A stretch of DNA of 9,440 bases from Desulfobacteraceae bacterium. GTDB taxonomy: Bacteria; Desulfobacterota; DSM-4660; Desulfatiglandales; Desulfatiglandaceae. The notes below the pieces were generated by a model, which was given only the letters and a program-made list of their open reading frames with translations, had not been told where the DNA came from and searched no databases. The position numbers and the translations under genes were made by a program. Positions within the stretch are counted from its first letter, which is position 1; every line of letters begins with the position of its first letter. Shown here piece after piece: positions 1 through 5,238 of this stretch. The stretch spans positions 1 through 9,440 of the forward strand of contig JAUWMY010000072.1 of NCBI GenBank assembly GCA_030612945.1, written 5' to 3'.

Positions 1-40
1 ACTGCTACCCAAATAATTTCCCCTTTGCGGGGCGGAGGAT

Positions 41-253
41 ATGGGGAAAGCAATGGCCAACAAAATGACTCCACGGGAAAGAGTGGCCGCCACCATTGGC
101 GGCAAGAAACCTGATAAGCTGCCAATCATGGTGGCCAATTCAAATACGTTTATCTGCCAGTACTATGGGATCAGTGTTGAAGACTTTTTAACAAAACCCG
201 ATTATCCCAGAATGGGTATACAGGCTTATGAGCAATTACTATTAGGCGATTAA
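41..253 (+). pseudogene. truncated uroporphyrinogen decarboxylase (URO-D)-family protein, N-terminal remnant
   Basis: This 70-residue reading frame resembles only the N-terminus of URO-D/methylcobamide:CoM-methyltransferase-type proteins. The opening MTPRERVAATIGGKKPDKLP (residues 9-28) matches the family's usual start, in which a Met-Thr/Ser-x-(R/K)-E-R helix is followed by a Pro-Asp-(R/K)-x-P turn. The segment around YGISVEDFLTKPD also fits. Family members are usually about 330-400 residues, so roughly four fifths is missing, including the remaining barrel strands and any metal or corrinoid site. The frame ends at TAA (251-253), and I find no continuation in another frame of the AT-rich sequence that follows. 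A GGAGG (34-38) lies only 2 bases before the ATG at 41; ATG 53 or ATG 65 would be better spaced or fit the family start better. In these anaerobes such genes often serve in methyl transfer rather than heme synthesis. I read this as a decayed gene. A short functional peptide is unlikely. Confidence 0.6.
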
Positions 254-322
254 TGACAAAATTCCTGCTTTTAACAGTACAATGAATACTTACACTATTT
301 CCTTAGATTCACCTAATTTTCA

Positions 323-342
323 ATTGACTATTGACTATTGAC
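323..342. repeat. short tandem repeat, ATTGACT x 2.9
   Basis: Two full copies of ATTGACT (323-329, 330-336) are followed by ATTGAC (337-342). The array is flanked by AATTG on the left and CAATT on the right, so its ends are inverted. It lies in the spacer between the URO-D remnant and leuC. Comparable ATTGACT-type runs are, from memory, common between genes of Deltaproteobacteria. Copy number elsewhere in this genome cannot be judged from the window. Confidence 0.6.
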
Positions 343-514
343 AATTTAATGAATTCTTCCAATTAGGGGCTTAAGGGCTCAGAATTTAGAATTAAAATTA
401 ATAAAATATTTCCAATCCCTTAATTTCTCAATTCGGAATTCCTCAATTTTACGTTGATTAACCTTTAGACTTGTTTGATGAGAAAACGATCGCGAACCCC
501 AAAAATATAATCAT

Positions 515-520
515 GAGGTG
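515..520 (+). promoter_or_regulatory. ribosome binding site of leuC
   Basis: GAGGTG lies 9 bases before the ATG at 530, which supports that start over the ATG two codons downstream. Confidence 0.6.
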
Positions 521-529
521 TAAATAGAT

Positions 530-1810
530 ATGGACATGACAATAACCCAGAAGATCCTGGCCGATCATACCGGCTTAAAAGAAGTTCATCCGGGTCAACT
601 GATCAATGCAAAGGTGGACATAGCCCTTGGAAACGATATTACCGCGCCCATAACCATTGAAAAATTTAGAGAAGCTGGCGCAAAAAGAGTATTCGATAAA
701 CATAGAGTGGTTTTGATTCCTGACCACTTTGCCCCAAACAAGGACATAAAATCTGCAGAAAACTGCAAGCTCATGAAGGAATTTGCCATGGAACAGGAAC
801 TTACCGAATACTATGAAGTGGGACAGGCAGGGATCGAACACGCGCTCCTTCCGGAGCAGGGGATCGTAGTCCCGGGTGATTTAGTCGTGGGTGCAGACAG
901 TCACACATGCACATACGGTGCTCTTGGCGCCTTCTCCACCGGCGTGGGGAGCACTGATCTGGCAGCAGCCATGATTACGGGCGAACTCTGGTTCAAGGTG
1001 CCGGAGACCATAAAATTTATTTACAACGGAAAACTCAGACCCTGGGTGGGAGGAAAAGACCTGATACTTTATACCATCGGTGAGATAGGGGTAGATGGGG
1101 CCCTGTATAATTCAATGGAGTTTACAGGAGAAATCATTGATAGCCTGCCCATGTCCGGCCGATTAACCATGGCCAACATGGCCATCGAGGCAGGAGCCAA
1201 AAATGGGATATTCTACCCGGACAGCATAACCGAGCAGTACGTAAACGGAAGAGCTAAACGGAAATACCGTTTTTATACGAGCGATAAGGGTGCCCAATAC
1301 AAGGATATAAAAGAGTTTGATGTCTCAAAAATTGAGCCGCAGGTTGCTTTTCCCCACCTCCCCAGTAATACCAAAGGAATAAGTGAGGCAGGAAAGGTCT
1401 TTATCGATCAGGCTGTGATTGGTTCATGTACCAATGGCAGGTTAGATGATCTAAGGATGGCTGCCAGGGTATTAAGAGGCCATAAGATCTCATCCAACGT
1501 CAAACTGATCATCATCCCGGCTACTCCATTGATTTACAGGAAGGCCATGAAGGAGGGTCTGTTCGATATCTTCCTTGACGCCGGAGCAGTGATCAGCCCT
1601 CCTACCTGCGGTCCCTGCCTGGGGGGGTATATGGGTGTCCTGGCAAAAGGTGAAAAGGCCATAGCCACTACAAACAGAAACTTTGTTGGAAGGATGGGGC
1701 ATCCGGAAAGCGAGGTCTATCTTTCTAATCCTGCGGTCGCAGCCGCATCGGCCGTTTTAGGGAGGATAGGCAGCCCAGAGGAGCTTGGGGCGATTTTCCT
1801 CTCACCCTAG
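530..1810 (+). CDS. leuC: 3-isopropylmalate dehydratase large subunit (LeuC, archaeal/clostridial type)
   Basis: Large, iron-sulfur subunit of the aconitase-family hydro-lyase that isomerises 2-isopropylmalate to 3-isopropylmalate in leucine synthesis, acting in the cytoplasm with LeuD. The 426-residue length fits the short archaeal/clostridial-type LeuC/homoaconitase group rather than the roughly 466-residue enterobacterial form. The [4Fe-4S] ligands are visible: Cys300 in IGSCTNGR, and Cys360 and Cys363 in TCGPCLGG. GADSHT (121-126) and NRNFVGRMGHPESEVYLSNP (382-401) are further family signatures. The ATG at 530 has GAGGTG (515-520) at a 9-base spacing; a second in-frame ATG lies at 536. 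The last seven or so residues (GAIFLSP) and the stop run into a repeat-like sequence, so this tail is probably not ancestral. Homoaconitase or dimethylmalate dehydratase are close relatives. leuD and a LeuB-type dehydrogenase next door favour the leucine role. Confidence 0.88.
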   Translation: MDMTITQKILADHTGLKEVHPGQLINAKVDIALGNDITAPITIEKFREAGAKRVFDKHRVVLIPDHFAPNKDIKSAENCKLMKEFAMEQELTEYYEVGQAGIEHALLPEQGIVVPGDLVVGADSHTCTYGALGAFSTGVGSTDLAAAMITGELWFKVPETIKFIYNGKLRPWVGGKDLILYTIGEIGVDGALYNSMEFTGEIIDSLPMSGRLTMANMAIEAGAKNGIFYPDSITEQYVNGRAKRKYRFYTSDKGAQYKDIKEFDVSKIEPQVAFPHLPSNTKGISEAGKVFIDQAVIGSCTNGRLDDLRMAARVLRGHKISSNVKLIIIPATPLIYRKAMKEGLFDIFLDAGAVISPPTCGPCLGGYMGVLAKGEKAIATTNRNFVGRMGHPESEVYLSNPAVAAASAVLGRIGSPEELGAIFLSP

Positions 1811-1827
1811 CCCTCTCCCCCAAGGGG
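1798..1827. repeat. C-rich repeat-like sequence overlapping the leuC stop
   Basis: CTCTCACCCTAGCCCTCTCC followed by CCCAAGGGGC straddles the leuC stop codon TAG (1808-1810). It closely resembles the left half of the widespread CCCTCACCCTAGCCCTCTCC...GGAGAGGG interspersed palindrome known from many bacterial genomes. The right arm here is reduced to AAGGGGC, so it would be a partial copy. The resemblance is from memory; the sequence itself shows only the C-rich run and the CCCC/GGGG inversion. Confidence 0.45.
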
Positions 1828-1872
1828 CATAAGCGCTAAGTTGTTTTTGCCCAGGGCAGACTGAAAAAAATG

Positions 1873-1905
1873 AACATCGAACGTCCAACATCGAATGATG
1901 AATGG
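1873..1905. repeat. AACATCGAA direct repeats
   Basis: AACATCGAA occurs at 1873-1881 and 1887-1895, followed by the related GAATGATGAATGG. Low-complexity runs built from AACATCGAA/AACGTC/GAATG units are, from memory, frequent between genes in Deltaproteobacteria. This looks like a short member of that class. It also produces the spurious upstream ATG of leuD. Confidence 0.45.
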
Positions 1906-1948
1906 AAAAGAAGGAAGATTATCCTGTCAACAAAAGACCATTGTGGAT

Positions 1949-1955
1949 AAAGGAG
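1949..1955 (+). promoter_or_regulatory. ribosome binding site deciding the leuD start
   Basis: AAAGGAG lies 9 bases before the ATG at 1965. No comparable site precedes the in-frame ATG at 1902, so this sets the start of leuD at 1965. Confidence 0.75.
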
Positions 1956-1964
1956 ACTTTAAAT

Positions 1965-2456
1965 ATGAAACATAAAGGAAGGGCCTGGAAATTTGGCACC
2001 AACATAGATACCGATGCCATCATTCCTGCTCGCTATTTAAATGTAACAGATCCAAAGGAGCTTGCGCAACACTGCATGGAGAATGAAAACCCTCAGTTTC
2101 TCAAAGAGGTTAGAGAGGGCGATATGATAGTTGCAGAGACAAATTTTGGGTGCGGCTCTTCCAGAGAACATGCTCCCATCGCCATAAAAGCAAAAGGGAT
2201 CTCCTGTGTCATTGCCAAAAGTTATGCCAGGATATTTTATCGCAATGCGTTTAATATAGGATTGCCAATAATAGAAAGCGATGAGGCCGTCCATGGGATA
2301 CAGGATGGTCACAAACTTGAAGTAGATCTGGAGAAAGGCGAGATTAAGAATGAAACAACCGGTCAGATCTTCAAGGCTAACCCAATCCCCCCTTTTATGC
2401 AGAAGATTATCGATGACGGGGGTTTGATCGAACATATTACCAAAAGGAGCTGTTAA
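1965..2456 (+). CDS. leuD: 3-isopropylmalate dehydratase small subunit (LeuD)
   Basis: Small, swivelling-domain subunit that closes over the LeuC active site in isopropylmalate isomerisation. From ATG 1965 the product is 163 residues, the usual size for archaeal/clostridial-type LeuD. An upstream in-frame ATG at 1902 would add 21 residues without family match. Family motifs run in order: WKFGTNIDTDAIIPARYLN (8-26), NFGCGSSREHAP (60-71, with the Ser/Arg that contact substrate carboxylates), and ARIFYRNAFNIGLP (88-101). The loop after IPAR reads YLNV (24-27). Homoaconitase small subunits of methanogens carry YLRT there, with Arg recognising the extra carboxylate. Its absence favours isopropylmalate over homocitrate, although YLNT is what I remember as the common bacterial form. 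The gene starts 154 bases after leuC and its stop directly abuts the leuB ATG, so leuD and leuB are surely co-transcribed and probably translationally coupled. Confidence 0.88.
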   Translation: MKHKGRAWKFGTNIDTDAIIPARYLNVTDPKELAQHCMENENPQFLKEVREGDMIVAETNFGCGSSREHAPIAIKAKGISCVIAKSYARIFYRNAFNIGLPIIESDEAVHGIQDGHKLEVDLEKGEIKNETTGQIFKANPIPPFMQKIIDDGGLIEHITKRSC

Positions 2457-3536
2457 ATGGAAAAAACTTATCAAATTGGTGTTATTGCAGGAGATGGGAC
2501 CGGGCCAGAGGTTATTGCCGAGGGTTTAAAAGTCCTTAAAGCCGTGTCCGAGAAGACGGGTATCAAATATAACTTCATACATTATGATTATGGTGGAGAA
2601 AAGTATTTGAAGACAGGGGAAACAGTGCCTGATTCTGCTATCAAAGAGCTTCGTCAACTGGATGCTATTTATCTGGGGGCTATTGGACACCCTGAGGTAA
2701 AACCGGGCATTCTGGAGAAGGAAATCCTCCTGAATCTGAGGTTCTCCTTAGACCTTTACATAAACCTTCGCCCTGTCAAACTTTATCCGGGAGTGGACAC
2801 CCCGTTAAAGGACAAGGGGCCGGAGCACATTGATTTCGTTGTGGTGCGGGAGAATACTGAGGGCCTGTATGCTGGCTCAGGGGGGTTTCTTAAAAAAGGA
2901 ACTCTCGATGAGATTGCCGTTCAGGAATCTATCAATACACGAAAAGGTGTGGAGAGGTGTTTGAGGTTTGCATTCGAATACTGCCGGAAGAGAAACAGGA
3001 ATAAGAAGTTGACACTGTGCGGAAAGACCAACGTCCTTACCTATGCCTTTGATCTGTGGGAGAGGGCATTTGACGAAGTAGGGAAAGAGTACCCGGATAT
3101 CGAGAAAGACTATGCCCACGTTGATGCTGTCTGTATGTGGATGGTCAAAAACCCGGAATGGTTCGATGTGATTGTAACCGATAATATGTTCGGGGATATC
3201 ATCACAGACATCGGTGCCATGATCCAGGGGGGAATGGGCATTGCCGCAGGCGGCAATATCAACCCCGAGGGTACCGCCATGTTTGAGCCTATTGGCGGCT
3301 CTGCTCCCAAGTACACTGGAAAAAATGTTATTAACCCCTTAGCCGCAATTATGGCCGGCCACATGATGCTGAACTACTTAGGGGAAACAGAGGCTGCCGG
3401 TCTTATTGAAAGGGCCGTGATGACGATTGTTAAGGACAATATGAAGAGTATGGATGCCGGAAGGATGGGCATTGGAACCAGTGAGGTGGGGGATTTAGTG
3501 GTACAGTATGTGATCGATGATAAATATGGTTTTTAG
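2457..3536 (+). CDS. leuB: 3-isopropylmalate dehydrogenase-family beta-decarboxylating dehydrogenase
   Basis: Cytoplasmic Mg2+-dependent enzyme that oxidises and decarboxylates 3-isopropylmalate to 2-oxoisocaproate in leucine synthesis. The 359-residue length is normal. Visible family elements are GDGTGPEV near the N-terminus, LLNLR (91-95), Arg105 in NLRP, Arg131 in RENTEGLYAG with Tyr138, Lys190 in GKTNVL, and the metal ligands Asp223, Asp247 and Asp251 (FGDIITD). The Leu91-Leu92 pair matches the hydrophobic contact for the isopropyl group in known LeuB proteins and argues against isocitrate or homoisocitrate. The coenzyme loop reads GGSAPKYTGKN (280-290), with Lys285-Tyr286 where NAD-dependent LeuB has Asp-Ile and where NADP-dependent E. 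coli isocitrate dehydrogenase has Lys-Tyr. The coenzyme may therefore differ from the usual. It directly follows leuD (stop and start adjoin) and has AAAGGAG about 7 bases upstream. Tartrate/malate-type relatives remain possible. Confidence 0.8.
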   Translation: MEKTYQIGVIAGDGTGPEVIAEGLKVLKAVSEKTGIKYNFIHYDYGGEKYLKTGETVPDSAIKELRQLDAIYLGAIGHPEVKPGILEKEILLNLRFSLDLYINLRPVKLYPGVDTPLKDKGPEHIDFVVVRENTEGLYAGSGGFLKKGTLDEIAVQESINTRKGVERCLRFAFEYCRKRNRNKKLTLCGKTNVLTYAFDLWERAFDEVGKEYPDIEKDYAHVDAVCMWMVKNPEWFDVIVTDNMFGDIITDIGAMIQGGMGIAAGGNINPEGTAMFEPIGGSAPKYTGKNVINPLAAIMAGHMMLNYLGETEAAGLIERAVMTIVKDNMKSMDAGRMGIGTSEVGDLVVQYVIDDKYGF

Positions 3537-3926
3537 GTTAAGGTTTGCAGAGGCCATCGTATGTTGCACCGACTAAAAGAAACTTGTCGGAGCGTAGCGG
3601 AGATCCCGTCTTTAACGAAAAGAAAGCGGGAAACCTCGAAACTCGAAAAACCCAAGAACTATTGGCATATCACTCAGTTTCAAATATCGCCTGGAGTTTT
3701 GAGTTTATTTCATAAAATTGTATCAGGACTTGTAATTACAAAACCTTTTTTTAAGTGATGATCGATTCTACAGTCATTAAAAAAGAAAGTTGAAAATGCC
3801 TGATAGCAGACTGAAAACCCTTTTACAAAGTGGGATTGAGTAGGCTTTGAGAAAGTTCTATAAGGTCCACGAGTTGGATAAATTCCGATAAGTCAAATTA
3901 CCAACTTAATCCAAAGGAGACAACAA
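3537..3926. other. 390-base intergenic spacer between leuB and the CoA-transferase
   Basis: No convincing gene. A 65-codon open frame at 3561-3758 has no ribosome site or recognisable similarity. The stretch holds several small inverted repeats: CCGAC/GTCGG (3569-3573, 3586-3590), CCCG-T-CTTT/AAAGCGGG (3605-3613, 3623-3630), AAACTCGAAAA/TTTTGAGTTT (3639-3649, 3697-3706), and TTGTAATTACAA (3730-3741) before a T7 run. It ends in the CoA-transferase ribosome site. I see no clear sigma-70 promoter, although one must lie here or upstream if the next gene is a separate unit. Confidence 0.55.
3725..3752 (+). terminator. possible weak intrinsic terminator after leuB
   Basis: AGG (3725-3727) and TTGT (3730-3733) can pair with ACAA (3738-3741) and CCT (3744-3746) around an AATT loop, with a 2x2 mismatch. 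Seven T (3746-3752) follow. The T-run and position after leuCDB fit a terminator, but the stem is weak and AT-rich. The perfect 12-bp palindrome TTGTAATTACAA inside it could equally be a dimeric regulator's site upstream of the CoA-transferase. Confidence 0.3.
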
Positions 3927-5144
3927 ATGGTCAGAGCTGAGGACAACTTACCGCTATCGGGCATAAGGGTGTTAGAGCTTGGACACACGGTCATGGGCCC
4001 TACCTGTGGTCTGATACTGGCCGACATTGGGGCTGAGGTAATCAAAATTGAAAGAGCACCAAAAGGCGATAACACCCGGCGGCTCCGCGGCTTTGGTCTG
4101 GGGTTGTTTCCTTTTTTCAATCGCAACAAAAAGAGCTTGGTTTTAGACCTCAAGAGCGAACAGGGAAAAAGCATCCTGAAAAAGCTAATTGCCTCGGCAG
4201 ACGTCTTGTTGGAAAATTTTGGTCCCGGTGCGGTTGATCGACTTGGTTTTAGCTACGAGGCTTGCGCTAATATCAACCCTCAGCTGATCTATTGCAATCT
4301 CAAAGGCTTCATGCCCGGCCCTTATGAGAAACGACCCAGCTTGGATAATCTTGTGCAAATGATGGGTGGCCTGGCGTACATGACCGGACCTAAAGGCCAA
4401 CCTCTGAGAGCTGGAGCGTCTATTATAGACATCCTGGGTGGTACCTACGGAGCATTGGGCATAATAACCGCCCTCTATGATCGGAAAACCACCGGCCGGG
4501 GCAACAGAGTCTTGTCAACCCTATTCGAGGCAACTGCCTTTTTAGTCGGTCAACACATGGCAGTAGCCGCGGTCTCGGGTGAAACATCGACCCCTATGCC
4601 AAATGGAACCAATCCCTGGGCAATATACGATCTTTTTAAAACTCATGATGGTGAAATTGTTTTTATTGGAATAACCAGCGACCAACACTGGCAGAGGTTT
4701 TGCGAGATATTTGGTCTTGATTCCCTTTTTGCAGATGAAAGGCTGGGCTCTAACAATGGCCGAGTTCGACACCGAGACTGGCTAATCCCGGAGATAGAAA
4801 AGGCAATGGCCGATCTCCCCAAAGACAAGATTATAGAACTTTGCGAAAAGGCTGTAGTGCCTTTTGCTCCAATTGTTAGACCGGACGAGTTGTTCGATGA
4901 CCCCCAGCTCAACCAGGGAGGCAGCCTAGCCGAGACCACCCTGCCAAATGGCAAAAAAACTAAGCTGCCCAAGCTGCCCTTACGCCTTGGTCGCTATGAC
5001 TTCGCACTTAGAAACGACCCTCCTGGCATGGGTATGGGCACTATGGAAACGCTGAAATCAATTGGGCTTTCCGACCAGGAAATTAAAGAACTCATCGATC
5101 AAGGCATCATTATCTTTGAGTCAGACGATTTTACGGCAAATTGA
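3927..5144 (+). CDS. class III CoA-transferase, CaiB/BaiF family
   Basis: Moves CoA between carboxylic acids through an aspartyl-CoA anhydride, in the cytoplasm. The 405-residue length is typical. Family features in order are LSGIRVLELGHTVMGPTCG (10-28), LADIGAEVIKIERAPKGDNT (31-50), NRNKKSLVLDLKSEQGK (65-81), ADVLLENFGPG (91-101), and RPSLDNLVQMMGGLAYMTG (136-154). Asp140 there aligns with the catalytic Asp of formyl-CoA transferase. The C-terminal domain includes the usual RHRDWLIPEIE helix and a VVPFAPIVRPDELFDDPQL segment. AAAGGAG (3913-3919) sits 7 bases before the ATG. The lyase gene lies 94 bases downstream and the TRAP genes follow, so the transferase most likely activates an imported acid for cleavage. 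Members of this family also act on oxalate, carnitine, benzylsuccinate, mesaconate and itaconate, and some are racemases, so the substrate is not decided by sequence. Confidence 0.88.
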   Translation: MVRAEDNLPLSGIRVLELGHTVMGPTCGLILADIGAEVIKIERAPKGDNTRRLRGFGLGLFPFFNRNKKSLVLDLKSEQGKSILKKLIASADVLLENFGPGAVDRLGFSYEACANINPQLIYCNLKGFMPGPYEKRPSLDNLVQMMGGLAYMTGPKGQPLRAGASIIDILGGTYGALGIITALYDRKTTGRGNRVLSTLFEATAFLVGQHMAVAAVSGETSTPMPNGTNPWAIYDLFKTHDGEIVFIGITSDQHWQRFCEIFGLDSLFADERLGSNNGRVRHRDWLIPEIEKAMADLPKDKIIELCEKAVVPFAPIVRPDELFDDPQLNQGGSLAETTLPNGKKTKLPKLPLRLGRYDFALRNDPPGMGMGTMETLKSIGLSDQEIKELIDQGIIIFESDDFTAN

Positions 5145-5151
5145 GTAGATT

Positions 5152-5188
5152 TGGAGGGAAGTCTACAATGCGACGCTATTTTCCTTGA
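5152..5188 (+). other. six-codon mini-ORF behind a strong ribosome site
   Basis: GGAGGGA (5152-5158) is followed 9 bases later by ATG (5168) and then CGA CGC TAT TTT CCT TGA, encoding MRRYFP. The frame differs from that of the lyase that starts at 5239. It may be a leader peptide, the relic of an older start, or chance. A promoter-like pair overlaps its end. Confidence 0.3.
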
Positions 5189-5213
5189 CTCTCACTGCTA
5201 ATTTTTCTATTTT
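5185..5213 (+). promoter_or_regulatory. possible sigma-70 promoter for the lyase
   Basis: TTGACT (5185-5190) and TATTTT (5208-5213) are separated by 17 bases, matching the consensus at 5/6 and 4/6 positions within an AT-rich tract. Transcription would begin near 5220, giving a leader of about 19 bases with the lyase ribosome site. If real, the lyase and TRAP genes can be expressed apart from the CoA-transferase. Confidence 0.35.
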
Positions 5214-5228
5214 TTTTATCATTTTAAT

Positions 5229-5234
5229 AAAGGA
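5229..5234 (+). promoter_or_regulatory. ribosome binding site deciding the lyase start
   Basis: AAAGGA sits 4 bases before ATG 5239. This close but usable site supports 5239 over the in-frame TTG at 5185, which would add 18 hydrophobic residues from T-rich non-coding sequence. Confidence 0.6.
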
Positions 5235-5238
5235 CATA

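Larger units (their letters stand above)
254..529. other. AT-rich intergenic spacer before leuC
   Basis: No gene is supported on either strand. The sequence is strongly AT-rich compared with the flanking genes. It contains tandem ATTGACT units (323-342), several AATT-centred short palindromes such as AATTCGGAATT near 431-441, and the leuC ribosome site GAGGTG at 515-520. A perfect TATAAT lies at 506-511, but nothing resembling TTGACA sits 16-18 bases upstream, so I do not call a promoter from it. No T-box or leucine-codon leader peptide is visible. Confidence 0.6.
1811..1964. other. leuC-leuD spacer with repeat fragments
   Basis: These 154 bases are long for the gap between two subunits of one enzyme. 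They hold the end of the C-rich repeat, a GCCCAGGGC palindrome (1849-1857), and two copies of AACATCGAA (1873-1881, 1887-1895) followed by GATGAATGG. The reading frame of leuD stays open back to an ATG at 1902, but that stretch comes out of repeat-like sequence. I therefore treat it as non-coding. Confidence 0.55.

Noticed and set aside
506..511. Perfect TATAAT as the leuC promoter
   Set aside because: No -35-like hexamer lies at a suitable distance, and a start near 518 would place the ribosome site at the very 5' end of the transcript.
254..529. T-box riboswitch or leucine attenuator upstream of leuC
   Set aside because: I find no T-box core sequence, no terminator hairpin with a T-run, and no short ORF rich in leucine codons.
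1902..1964. 21-residue N-terminal extension of LeuD from the upstream ATG
   Set aside because: It derives from repeat-like sequence, has no family match and no ribosome site, whereas ATG 1965 has AAAGGAG at 9 bases and gives the standard 163 residues.
2037..2474. 145-codon minus-strand ORF opposite leuD
   Set aside because: It is antisense to a well-conserved gene and shows no recognisable domain or ribosome site.
3561..3758. 65-codon ORF after leuB
   Set aside because: There is no ribosome site and no recognisable motif, its composition is like the spacer, and several inverted repeats run through it.
5185..5238. Hydrophobic N-terminal extension of the lyase from TTG, resembling a signal peptide
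   Set aside because: The residues come from T-rich spacer DNA, and HMG-CoA lyases of bacteria are cytoplasmic. ATG 5239 starts at the family's normal N-terminus.
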